Shown here: positions 40,277 to 51,799 of the stretch, piece by piece
Numbering within the stretch: the stretch's first letter is position 1
Layout of the letters: each line of letters begins with the position of its first letter
Source: Opisthorchis felineus
Lineage: Eukaryota > Platyhelminthes > Trematoda > Opisthorchiida > Opisthorchiidae
Assembly: GCA_004794785.1 (NCBI GenBank)
Contig: SJOL01007286.1
Span: 431,807-495,806, forward strand
Direction: 5' to 3'
DNA length: 64,000 nt
Notes under the pieces: generated by a model
Database searches by the model: none
What the model was told of the DNA's origin: nothing
The model's input: the letters and a program-made list of their open reading frames with translations, nothing else
Translations under genes and position numbers: made by a program

Positions 40277-40732
40277 GTGCAAATATCCTCTGTGGTATCG
40301 GTTGACGGGCTACTGAGGTGTCTGACTGACCAAAGCAAAACCGACCGCAAAACTGGGGTATGCAGTTCTCACGAAGTTGGCAAGGATGACCTAACACATC
40401 ACAACACGAATCAACCGTGCATAACGGAAGGGGTCAAGTACGAAAGAGACTGTCGTAGGCAAGATGCCAGATTACACTGAATGGACACAGACAGACAGAA
40501 AAATGAGGGCGCGCTGCATGTTACATCCCGCAACCAAACGTACAGTTTCTGCTTCCAAGGAAGAGTAGCAGCAAAAAGAATCGACTTAAAAAATGCTGAT
40601 TTGGACGCCTTAACTGTTCATAACGCCACTGATTCAGTGCAACGGCACATCTCAATATCAGGTATCCATAATGTGACTGTTGGTCACAAGAAGCAACCAA
40701 CTCGCTTAACTAGCCTTGCAGAGTGTCTATAG
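40277..40732 (+). pseudogene. Open frame broken by one stop, unrecognised
   Basis: One frame stays open for 456 bases apart from a single TGA at 40478-40480, which is directly followed by ATG. The second part has ordinary composition and contains RIDLKNADLDALTV. CAG|GTATCC near 40662 could be a donor. A different frame is open just downstream (40716-40913). No domain recognised. It could be a decayed coding segment or chance; the long run with a single interruption is the only support. Confidence 0.2.
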
Positions 40733-41220
40733 ACGCATAGAAATGCCGAGGATGATTTGGTTGATAAACGATCACACTTTGTGTACGTATTTCATGGTCA
40801 AAAAGTCTGTAGGGAAACGTATTAGACGTACTACTGAACCAAATAGCCGTGGGGCATCTTTCCGGTCAGCATTACATGAGATTGTCTTGAAAAGGCGGCT
40901 TTATCTGGGGTAATGGAACCTAGCAACAACAACCATCCCGGAAGCAGATGCGGGCCAGAAGATTATCGATCTAGTCCAAAAGGATAAAAACCCTGAAGCG
41001 TAGACAGATTTCATTATTTTGCGGATTACCGGCGGACAGGCGGGTCTCCCAGCGACGGAGCAAGTTGGGTAGAAATAAACGAGGAATCAGACCCCTGATC
41101 GGGCGTGGGAATCAAAGGTGAACACGTAATGGAATTAAAATCCACCGAGCAAAAGTAAAAACTAATGGCTTTCTGCACCTTTCGTTTGTTTTCCCCTGAA
41201 TATTTTGTTACAAAGAGAAA

Positions 41221-41272
41221 GGGCGGAATTCGAATGCCGTCACCGTTACTCAGCATAGCAGTTGAGTAGAAA
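41221..41272 (-). mobile_element. Possible tRNA-like SINE fragment
   Basis: Minus strand: TACTCAACTGCTA in the A-box place and GGCATTCGAATTCCGCC (41222-41238) in the B-box place, about 30 bases apart as in a tRNA. Only these boxes support it. Confidence 0.3.
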
Positions 41273-41820
41273 GATATTAGAAGTTTTCTGGTACTGTGAT
41301 GCCTGTTCTTCAGGTGAATTTTGCTCCATGTTGATTAATCTCTACGTAGATTTACAGGAACATTCCACTAAATTATGGCTCAATTCCTCGGCCCTCCCCC
41401 AGAGGACGGTCCTTCCAAGGAAGGCGCGACTCTGACTGGTTTGGACGGCGCCCTCTCTTCATGGCCAGAACCTAGCTATCCGGGGACAGAAATCAAACTT
41501 AAAACACTGGAAATGGAAACTTGAGGTTCAGGTAGCTATTCTACAAGACTGCATTATGTTCCCGCAATTTGCTTATGTTTGTTCTATCTTCTGGAATAAC
41601 TGTATCCGATATTAAGCACCACTAACAGAAGACAAGTTTTCTCAATACTTATTTTTCCGTCCGTAAACCTACAGTCTAGAATTAATCAGGCAACTCGAAA
41701 GTTTAATTTGCTCTTGCCTGCTAAAATAAACTCGGTCGATGCTGAACTGAAGAGAGGCATAATGCACACTCGTCTTCCTAATTAAAAGGCAACAGTGGTA
41801 CACATCTAACAGACATTTTA

Positions 41821-41880
41821 GGAGGTTGAAACCCCAACCTTCTGTTTGGAGGGTAAGCACTGGATCACCGGATGACGACA
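41821..41880 (-). mobile_element. tRNA-like SINE fragment
   Basis: Minus strand: GGTTGGGGTTTCAACCTCC (41821-41839) is T-arm/B-box-like and self-complementary. CATCCGGTGATCCAGTGCTTACC (41853-41875) stands in the A-box place, with a CCTCCAAACAGAAGG anticodon-arm-like stretch between. No acceptor stem closes it. Confidence 0.4.
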
Positions 41881-42034
41881 GACAAATTGCAATGCATCCA
41901 TCCTTTAATCGCAATTCACCGGTGGTCTTACGCATAGTTACTCCTCAGGTGGCGACCTTCTCTGGGTGAATTCTTCAACACTCAATCACTATACAGAAAG
42001 TTGCAGATTTGGATCCTTGGAAAAGTCGCAATAC

Positions 42035-42076
42035 ACACACTGCTGATGATTCCTAACTAGGAAAAAACAATAGTGT
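42035..42076 (+). ncRNA. Hammerhead-like nested hairpin, uncertain
   Basis: An outer CACACT/AGTGTG stem encloses G, CTGATGA, a 6-bp inner stem TTCCTA/TAGGAA and AAAAC. This is the hammerhead order, but the catalytic G12 is A, stem III is essentially missing and the base next to CTGATGA does not pair. It may be coincidence; it is recorded because all helices are exact. Confidence 0.25.
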
Positions 42077-42764
42077 GCTGATCCTCAGTGATAGCCGTGT
42101 CAGGATTGGACGCCACTGCGAAGTGAAAAATTTTCCGACCCATAAGGATGGTTCTTCAAGACTGAGGGAGCAAGTTTGGTTAGTGATTTTTATTCCGCAC
42201 CAGTGTTCCGTATGGATCGCTGCGTTGAAACAAATACATCCTGGTTGTAATGAGGCAAAAACCTGGAGATCTGCCTTGAAACGGATCATCAATATCAAGA
42301 ACAGCACTTTGTGATACTAAGAAGCGAGGTCCATTGTTGAAGAGCAGTGATTTTCACGGATTTGTCTGTGATTTGATTTGAAGAAAATTCATTTTAAGAA
42401 GGGAGCCTGAGAAAGCCTACAAAATATCCACCTGACGTTTAAATACTGCACACTAACAAGTAAGTGACAAAGTTGAAGGCTTGTTAAATTGTTGTAACTT
42501 TCATTCTGTGAATCCCATGTCAGTGAAAAAGACCATACACAAAGAATGCATGTGCAGAATCAGGCGCAGTACGATATAGAGAACTAATGAATAGATGGTG
42601 TGGCTGTACAAAAAGATAGGTTTACCATTAACTACACGTTGTTACTCGTGGAGGCCGTTGATTAAGCACTTAAGATATTATGACAGGAATCGCTAGCAGC
42701 CCGGATGCAGGTTTTGCTTGAACCAGCCTGATAATAAGACACTCAAAGTGCCGTCCAAAAAAGC

Positions 42765-43007
42765 ATGAAACCGACTCTGTTGTATCTAATCCGATTACCC
42801 GAAATTCACGCACATTTTATACATGGTCTACAACCAGAAGATCATGAACTTTCTGTCCTTTATGGGTGCTTTATCGGAACATGTGAAAACTACCAGGCAT
42901 CTTTATACGAGGAATGCGTGACCAAGCTTGTTCATAGCCACGGTTTGAGAGACACATATTTCGAGGGTCCCAGGGTACACAAGTGTGGAGCGACCTTTGA
43001 GATTTGA
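42765..43007 (+). CDS. Unrecognised cysteine-containing ORF, weak WSC-like pattern
   Basis: An 80-codon ORF. Its second half holds YGCFIG (C35), C40, EECVTKL (C51) and HKCGA (C74), separated by a Gly/aromatic stretch. This recalls the first half of a WSC domain, but the partner cysteine after C51 is L55 and the C-x-C motif is C-G-A. A possible acceptor (TCTACAACCAG) lies inside the ORF before the GCFIG part. No convincing donor is seen. The match is short, so it may be chance; it is listed because the candidate exon at 14.6 kb shows the same kind of change. Confidence 0.2.
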   Translation: MKPTLLYLIRLPEIHAHFIHGLQPEDHELSVLYGCFIGTCENYQASLYEECVTKLVHSHGLRDTYFEGPRVHKCGATFEI

Positions 43008-43694
43008 GTTATGTGGAACGTGCAAAATTCGACATAAATGACGCATTGAATTTCTCGAACAAATAAAACCTCATGGAATGGAATTATCAAGCCAAAATAG
43101 ACGTCCCGTTTTTGGAGTAAATAGCGCAGTCGTTTCCTCTCTTGAGCAGTTATCTTTTGATACCAGAATGTTGGTCACCAGCCATGTCATGTGCAAAGCA
43201 CAGACATTTTGAGCAATTCAGCCTCTGAACTTCGAACTTCACTGGCTGGAGAGCCAACTCAGGTAGCTGAAGAAAAAATCCACATATGAGCACGAGGAGC
43301 TGTTTGTTTATTCATGTTCATTAAAGTGGAATCTGACTTCAGAATACAGTATTTAGGTTTACTTGCAAAGAAATCAAATAACTGATCTGCAGAGTGTTGC
43401 GCTGTCCCTTGAAATGCTACAAAAAGGGTTCGTTGTACTTGCACCGTTCAGCTGAAACTGTGACATGATAATGCAGGCAAAAAACGTTGACTAAAATAGA
43501 TCTCAACTGCTGGAAACTAACTGTAGATCAATAGGAAGGTCAACCACAGCCTTATTAGGTCCAATTCTATGTTTACTAGTGGCACTAGTAGAGGTAGTCA
43601 TTCAGCGCTAACATCCTTTCGGTGTCTAGCTGCTGTGTCACTCGATGTAAGCACGAGGACCAAGATACTGCCAGGTCGCCAAAGCCTAGACAGA

Positions 43695-43776
43695 ACCAGT
43701 CAAGATGCCGGGGTTGGATTCGAACCACGGAGTGTAGCTGCTAAGTAGACTCCCTTCCAACTAACTGAAATTTGAG
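43695..43776 (-). mobile_element. tRNA-like SINE fragment with good A and B boxes
   Basis: Minus strand: TCAGTTAGTTGG (43757-43768) resembles the tRNA A box, and GTGGTTCGAATCCAACC (43712-43728) is an exact B box inside a self-complementary T-arm (GGTTGGATTCGAACC). Box spacing is tRNA-like. There is no complete cloverleaf or matched acceptor stem that I can form, so it is a tRNA-derived repeat rather than a tRNA gene. Confidence 0.5.
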
Positions 43777-45766
43777 GCGAGTGTGTTAAATTCACTTCAT
43801 CATTTCCTGTTGGACGGACGCAGAATGTCACGTTCGAAAATTTCAAGATGTTCGGAGCATGAGTGATGCACGTGCCGAGCCGGAGGCTTACAACGGTCGT
43901 AGTAGTTGCGGTATTTGTAAAATTCACTGCAGATATCCATAAGTGCTCATACGAAATTTGATGATTATTCACCAGCGTCCACGAGGCTGCCTGACCCGGA
44001 CTTCTTGACAGGCTTTTCGCCTAATCGATGGGACTCGGATGTTCACTTAGTTGCTATGACCCTCGGTCACAAACAAAAACGCTACACAAAAAAGAGCGAT
44101 ATTTCAAGACGTCAACCTACTAGGTATTGCAAGAAGTATATGAATATTGATAGAAGGCAACTAGAAGACTACCGTTGTCTTTCCCTCTTTGAAGTCTACC
44201 GAGTGAAATTGGTCCCCAGATTTTACTCAATCTATGCCCTCTAGAACTAATTTCGACGTCTCTTGCATGAACTGTCTTTTTGCCCACTCAATGTTTCTTA
44301 CCAGGAGATTGAAGTAGGTTGTTATTGCTTTCGGAGTTTGCCTGGAACTTCATCCAACTAAGTATTTACGTTAGAAAATTTGTGTTTATTGCAAAGTATG
44401 CGGTCAGAATGTCTTGGAATTTACAAACACCCTAATATGGTTCAATCCCTTTACCAGTCCCACACAAACAATAGGTTCCAATTACATGCATTCCACACCA
44501 AACTGAACACAGGTTTATTCATTTAGTAATCTGCAGTCTCAGCTGGCGTGAAGTAAGAATCACACAGGTCAATATGAGGCATTAGACGGCCTGTTTGTTG
44601 CCAATTTTAAATGGATAAAGTCATAAAAAGATACATTGGAATATCGCGGGTATATCGCGTTCACCCAAACTGTTATGGTGAGTAAATTCTTCAACGAGCT
44701 CACCGTTTAATCTTTGTTAGGACAGAAGATTTGATGAAAATATGAAATGAATTCAAATTGATGAAATCCAAAGGGGGAGAAACTGGCAGCATGCCATCGG
44801 AGAAGTGCAGTGGATGTTGCCCGTCAACTTTAAGTCCCGATACATCTTTAGAGGCCGTTTCCGGGTCTTGAGAGAGTTCGGCTGGATTCCAGAAATGTCT
44901 CAACATAATGACCAGACTAATATCCTTCAGACTGAGGTCGTCCACCCCGCTAGGACCACTCGTGTAGTTAAAACTGATGTTGCCTGATGAACAAAAGTAT
45001 TCTCATAAACAGGGCTAGGGGAGGAGGTAATAACAAGACAAATTTTTGGTGATGTTGGCTAACATGGGTAGCTGGGGCTTGCCGTTTTGTTGTTGATCTG
45101 TTCGCAATTGGGCTAAAAAAGTTTGGAGAAGCGTTTGTAACCCAATTGTCGAGCTCGGCGATTGGACCGAAAACAATAGCACAGATTCGTTTACAAGGCG
45201 AAGCTTGTACAACTAAGATGTATGATTAATCGAAGACCTACGTTCAGAACCCTAGATTTGGATGGACGAGTAAACATTTTAGCGTTCCCTGCTTTCAAAT
45301 CAGACTTAACCTAGAAATAGCCTGCCAAACTTTGCTGTTTGAAAAAGGCTTTGCAAAATGCTGCAAACGCAAAAGCAAAGGTATGCCTGTAGTGTTAAAA
45401 AATCTGTTGAATCAAACGTCCTAGCAATTTCATCTAAGGCTGATATATGTGGTGACTTTTGCAAATCTGTTTCGGGTACCGTGATCAATCGACCTGATAT
45501 TGTAATCTGGAGCGACTGACATCCAGGTAAGAATAAGCCGGATTTCCCAGGCAAAAAATGTACCTCTTTAGTATGGAGAGTCGCACACTTGAATTCACTT
45601 GCCGGTTCAGTAATCTTCTTGTGACAAAAGCTGTAAGAAGCAGTTTGACGATTAACTTTCCTCGAAAAACAGCTGACTTTTATGAGTCTGTATTGTTCCG
45701 GCGTACATCTCCGTCCCCGTCTTTCGCGTCTAATCTAAACAAGCGATAAACTGTCGTTCACTCGAT

Positions 45767-45787
45767 GGCAGCACCGGCTGAGCTAAT
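45767..45787 (-). promoter_or_regulatory. Isolated A-box-like sequence
   Basis: TTAGCTCAGCCGGTGCTGCCA on the minus strand fits the tRNA A box very well, but no B box follows within tRNA distance. It is probably the head of a truncated SINE. Confidence 0.3.
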
Positions 45788-47860
45788 TTTCTCTTCAGTG
45801 TAGGAAGTTTCACATCACCAAATCACTGCGGAACCCTGCAAGTGCCTTAATTAAAGAGGCGCTTCCCATTTAGTGCCACATGAAAATCTTTCATCAACAT
45901 CATCATCAACTATATTAGTCCACGTGTGTCCAGAAATTTTAACTTGTGTCCACGCCCCATATACCTAATTATTGGATTTGTTATGCTAGTGCTCTATCTC
46001 CATGGAATAAACACTGTTTGCAAACGAATAAAACAGTCATATCGGTCTACGACGAACCCCAAATTAGGCAGCGCATATCTTGCCAAATATACTATAGCCA
46101 AATAATTATCAAGTTATGTTGACTGGAGGTAATCTGTGGATCACTGGAAGGACGCAGGAAAAACTAATGCCGAGGTAGTCCAGTTGAGCATTGTGTGGTG
46201 AGAGGAATTTAATTTACCTCATTTTTCCATTAGTTGAGAGCATCAACCATTAACGAACATGTACATCCACGAGGCTGATCCGTTTAGTTACTTTAATATT
46301 TCCGGCTACATAGAAAAATTTAACAGAAGCGAAACCGCTTGGTCATTCCACTTCAGATATAGGAGCGTTATACCTCGCTGCGTGCGACTTTTGTTACTTC
46401 AGTCACGGAACATTTTAGTAAGCTCTCTGCTACTCAGCAGCGGCTGTCGAACGCTCTTCTGCTTCCGCCTGCTCTCCAGTTTTTCACAACCTCGACTGAA
46501 CAGCTCATGCACCCCCCCACCCCTAAATCAGGAACAGGAATCGGCGGAAATGTTTTGGCATGGAACTTTCACCTCAAAATCCAGGCAACGGTCTCAATCT
46601 CAGGTTCAGCCCATTTCTTTTTATTTTCATGAATCTATAGTAAGTTTCGCAGAAATCATTTTTGGTAGTTTTTCCCGATGCAAAATGACTACTTAAAATG
46701 TTGCTCCTGGTCCCTGTTAAAGAAAATTGACACCAAACTGAACCCGAGTTCCACCAAAATGACCACTAGAAAAGATGGAATCACCAGCCAAATTTTGGAT
46801 TTGCGTCGTTGAGTGAGACTTGGTGATCGATTGTACGGTTCTAATTAATGTTATCCCTCATGGTTGAAATATGTTTGAGGTGCTCGTCACCGGGGAATTC
46901 AGACAGCCCTCTTAGACAACTTGCGTCCGGATCAACCGAAATCGCCCTATTTGAAAACGATCGCCGATGAAACACACGTCATGAGGGGCTTTTTGCTTGG
47001 AAACCAAAAGCTGAGTAATTTAACGAATACTGGAAGCATTCTTTCAGTAGAAAGCAACGTGAATCAAGGAACAAAAGAATATATGCCCACTTGGTATAAA
47101 CATTAGGAGCCAGAGAACGAAAAGAGGTAGCTTGCATGCATCCAAATGTGTTCAGCTACTTCCAAACATGGCATTCACATGTCTTATTGGTTCTTGCTGA
47201 TTTAGCGAACCTGATACATTCGTAACTGATTGGAACATTCGTATTCGTCAAAAATCCTAAATCTGATGGCCTTATTCTGGATTTCAAGATTAAGCTTGGA
47301 AGCTCACGGACATGCAGGACACGGTTGATATGCATTTCTTGTCGAATGGTTGTGGCCGCATTAAACCGTCTACCCTGTGTGACCAAAAATTGTCGTTAAC
47401 AGAGTGCAACGTTTTGATCACGAACTTTCTCTCTTTCACAGGTTGGGGATCATTCTGACAGCCGTGTCGCGGTTGAACACGTACTGTCTGGTTGCACAAA
47501 GCTGCAGATAACGTGAGCTTAAAATTTTTGTCGTATTTTGTTCCGTTCGTTCAGCTGACGAAAAAATGTTTCGTGCAGTCGCGTTAGTCACCTAACCTGG
47601 ATCGGAATCACTCTTGTCCTGAATACGGCGGTGTAACACAACTGCTCATCATGAAGATAGTTTTCAATGACGTGGGAGAAAAGCATCAAACACCCAATAG
47701 CGTCTGAGGAATTGTTGGCTTGCTTAGGCAGTAGAGAAGGCTTTCAGTAGAGGTAAATTCAGTTGGCATAAGCTCCACAGTATGCTTTTTCGTCGCCTGG
47801 CGCTAACACTCCTTATCAGTCACCTTGATCCAAGCGGCCCCAAATACCGATTTGGTGATG

Positions 47861-47882
47861 GTAGCAGTGCCGTAGCAGTGCC
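47861..47882. repeat. Two copies of GTAGCAGTGCC
   Basis: An exact 11-base tandem duplication. Confidence 0.9.
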
Positions 47883-49682
47883 ACCGAATTAAAGCAAAGA
47901 AAACGTTGCATAAATGTGGGTTATACACCGTCAGTAGTGTTTCATAATATTTTACCATGAGGAAGGACACTTCTCACTTAGCGAACTTATGAATACAAGT
48001 CAAGTGTACGTTTTTGTGCTGACTTGTGTACATCATTCCGGATGACACTTTGTAGTCCAGCCTAAAGAAGGCCGACAGTTGGTTGCTGATGACAATTCGG
48101 AATACCGCATCATCCACAAACTGGCAAAACGCTGCGACAGTTTCGTCCAACATGGTACAAGTTTATGGGCTATTGATCTTATAAAAAAAAACTCAGATTT
48201 GTATGATATAAGTGTATCGGTTACGGTATGTAACAACAGTCAATGATTTTCGCAAGCAAAGTACTGCGCAAAAAACGTCTCTCAGCTATCGTGCATCATG
48301 AATATATCAACTGCGCGTATTCTTTTGGTTACGGAACCGATTGAGAAAGTTCACCCAGAGTAGCTTATATTACAATGTTAGTTCCCGAAAGGCACCGCCT
48401 TCAGCTGCAGGCCTACTAATAACATTCCAAAATGGACTCGTGTTTTCCCAGGTTATCCGGGCCTATTTCGGTCCATATTATCCAAATAGTTTCACCGAAC
48501 TTCCGAGGAATACTTTGATCCGATGGGATGACCTGGAGTGGAATGTTTGGCAATTTTACCCAGAGTGGTCCTTCGGAAAAATGAAGCAGCGGAAACATTG
48601 ACTCTGCTATTTCCACCTTCGGAATTCTCTAACATTTAACTGGGATGCAACAGATCACGCAATTTGAACTAATAATCGCGCACGTGAGTGTGGGACACCC
48701 GGAAATTGGAAGATATGGAAAAACCGGTATTGTAGGCACAATACAATAATGTGCAATAAATTCGTGTGCCTCTGCTTGCTTTCTGTCTAACCACTGCCGC
48801 ATGTTTCCCCCGCATGCGTTGAGTTCATAACTGGGGGTGGTGAAATGAACAAATACAAGTCAAAACCTATCCTTGATTTTCCATAGCATTATGCTTTCAG
48901 TGAGTGATGAAAACTGACGAGTATTTATATGTTCCTCATTTTGCATGATTTCAGGATGAACAATTAGCACTTGCATAATATCCTTCCACAAAGACTTGGA
49001 TGAACTGTACAGATAGTCATGTGTCAAAACAGGAGGTGATGAAAGTCACCTGTTTGGTGGATAAATCATCAAAAACAATATTGGAGTGCCATAAGGCAGG
49101 CTGGATGTCCGAACTAAGCTGACTGGGCTCAAGTGAAATTGCAGCTCTTTGAGACTTGACCAGCTGTAGTAATCTACTTGAGGTAGAGAGACACAGTTAA
49201 AAGGGGATTTTGCCTCTCCTACGGGGCTGACCTCAGTTTGAGAGTTACGCATGGTGTTAAACCCAACAGGGAACATTTTGTGAACAGTTATTCATCCTCC
49301 AAATGGGTCTATCTTGTTTGACATTGTCTGTACTATGTACTGCAACCAGCTAGACACTTTGCTACACAGCACTATTGTAGCACACAGAAGCTTACTTAAA
49401 CGCTGAAATGAACTTTGAGCGGTCATCTCAAAGGCACTTTCTATACTCCCATGTTTGAGTGACAGGATGAAGATTGGAACCTTTCTAGATCCATGTACTT
49501 CATTTAATCACTCTCAGCAAAACTCTGTGAACTTCAGCGCAAGAGTCGTATGCAGTGAAGACCTAGTACTTACTGTTGGTTTATTGGTGTTTATGATGAC
49601 TAGGGGCGCGTGTTTTGCACAGCATGGAATCTCGCGGAAAGTGGAAAGTGGTGCAGAAAATAGCGACAAATGCATTTTCGCA

Positions 49683-49824
49683 GGTGCGACCACAGATTTC
49701 GTGTATTCCAGTGGGAACAAGTGAAAAGGCCGCTTGTACACCTAATTCTCCTTTCACTGGGCTGCCTAGAATGATACTGATTGTCTGTTTACCTGAGCTG
49801 AGCGAGGCTGGACACAATTTCTGA
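49683..49824 (+). CDS. Possible terminal exon, unrecognised
   Basis: A good acceptor (GCATTTTCGCAG ending at 49682) leads into 46 codons plus a TGA. The peptide has two Cys-Pro-Thr-rich turns (ISCIPVGTSEKAACTPN) and a hydrophobic segment (MILIVCLP). Four frames are open across 49.45-49.85 kb on both strands, so the region is stop-poor and the choice of frame is uncertain. Confidence 0.2.
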
Positions 49825-51584
49825 AGACCACCGTCAACCACTCTAAAACCCATGCAGCCTACTGCCAGTCAGCTGCCGTAAACACTAAGCCGTTGTCCAT
49901 TTAAGTATGTCCCAATGTACCTGCGCGCTGACTAACAGGTGATAACGGCGATGTCTGACCGACGAGTGTACCAGGTATTCCTTGCTGATATTAATTTCCT
50001 ACAAGCATGTAGATTGTTGAATTGCTATTCACTTAGCCAGTTAGAACATTTGTCTTAATTCAAAAAGGTCTCGGTTAAAAATCCCCTTCCATCTCATAAT
50101 CCTCTGTGCGAGAATTCCCTCTCTAACCAAAAGGTTTGTTTTGGTACGTCAGTAACGCAAGATAAAAATTGCCCACCCTGCGAATTCTGACTGGAGCAAA
50201 TCAGATATATGGGTGGAATTAGATGACAATTGATGAGAGGTTGCGTTCGGGGTAGAGATAACTAAAGCCTGTTCCTCCATAACTGAGTGTTCTCCAAAAA
50301 TCTCTGTATTGTGCTGTGCGTCCACGGAACAGAGTCAACTGCTGGCTCCCCCTTTAGGACACGTAACTACTTTTGAGTGGAAGTAACAGCGGTCATAGGC
50401 TTGTATGTGTGGGTTAACTTTTGGCGACCTTGATATGACGTGCAGCCAAACGAAAGGGGAATTGGTGGATGCAGTAGGATGTTCGTTCTAATCGGGGAGA
50501 GCAATCCTCATGGCATTACTGCTTTCATCTGCTGATCTTGAGGTTAACTACCTTCACGGTGCTGTCCATCCGATGAGTTGCCAACCGGCGGAGCTTGGAT
50601 AGGGGGGTGCGAAGACAATTATTTAGTCGTCAGACGGATCCGCCATTCTCAACAAATGGTAAAAATATTCACTCCCTAAGAGAAGCCGTGTAGCCATCCA
50701 TGATACAATACAATTTCAGAGAATCTTTTGGATTATAGGTTGTATGACAGCTTGCTAGCATGAAGTGGGTTAAGAACATACGCATCCGTTCGTCGGTGGA
50801 TTAGACAAAACTTCCAGAAATGATGAACTAGCTGCTACCTCTTCCCAGCTGTCACCAGATGCTCTGTTAAGTACACAGCTAATCAAACCGGAACATCAAT
50901 GGCATAAATTTTCCGGAATGATTTTATCTTTGCGTAGAGATACTCAGGCAATAAGACCTATCCCAAGCTCACGCATGTATCCTCTTTTAAACATACATGT
51001 GCCCAGTCAAGTCTGAATTATTGATGTCCGCGAATGTCATGCGGCCGCGGTATGTCAGTCCTTTCCTGTCCACCCAACTGAGCAGAGTTCGTCAAGACAG
51101 AAACCTGATGAGTAGATGCATGGTATCATTTTCAATGTTGAATCCATTGATCAGTAATTAAGTTTCTCTGGCAAGCAGAAATTCCTCGGGGGAAGGAAAA
51201 CTCAACTCGGATTACCCGATGGAGCTGCAACACCAACGTTTGCTGATGGATGAATGAATAACGAACATGCTCGTCAAGTGCGAAAGGAAAATGAACAAAA
51301 CATAACCACATAAATAAAGCGTTAAAAACTAATGCGTTAAAAAAGCAAAACCCGAGCAATCGCTCAGCAAGGTGTTTCTGTCGCAATCAAATTCACAAAG
51401 ACAATCCATTGTGGGCATTCAAAATTACAGATAATATTAGGCCATGCCCCAGCTGATTAGATACCATAAGCAACAGAATTCGACTGGCCAAGGGATCAGT
51501 CCCGTAAGATAAAGATCGGTTCAACTAAGAAGATTGTTTGATAAAACAAAGTGGCACATGACTTTCATCATTCGCAACATTACA

Positions 51585-51686
51585 TTCATTATCATCATTA
51601 CTATCATCATCGTCGCCGTCGTCGTCATCCTGGCTTTCATCGCCATCCTCGTCATCCTCGTTATCATTATTATACCCACCATCATA
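51585..51686. repeat. Degenerate ATC/GTC trinucleotide tract
   Basis: Runs of ATC, GTC and CTC triplets. On the minus strand they read as Asp/Glu/Asn codons in a 69-codon ORF (51525-51734). The acidic ORF is a by-product of the microsatellite unless transcripts show otherwise. Confidence 0.85.
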
Positions 51687-51799
51687 TACAATGACAATAC
51701 TCACGCTTGAGCTCGACGAGTCTCTACCGCACAACGTATAAATTAACCTTAAACAGTATTCACCAATAAATTAAGATGTATTACTGACGTTAGACGAGC

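Larger units (their letters stand above)
44000..49440. other. No gene recognised
   Basis: Short ORFs only. The longest (46259-46696, 145 codons) has a Ser/Leu/Arg-rich middle and no domain. One A-box-like site at 45.8 kb and a small tandem duplication at 47.9 kb. Confidence 0.5.

Noticed and set aside
46259..46696. 145-codon ORF as a gene
   Set aside because: Ser/Arg/Leu-biased with no motif; no splice or promoter support.
51100..51130. CCTGATGAGTAGATGC as a hammerhead core
   Set aside because: No matching stem II strand or GAAA downstream.
51525..51734. Asp-rich acidic ORF on the minus strand
   Set aside because: It is the translation of a trinucleotide microsatellite; no splice sites or flanking coding signal.
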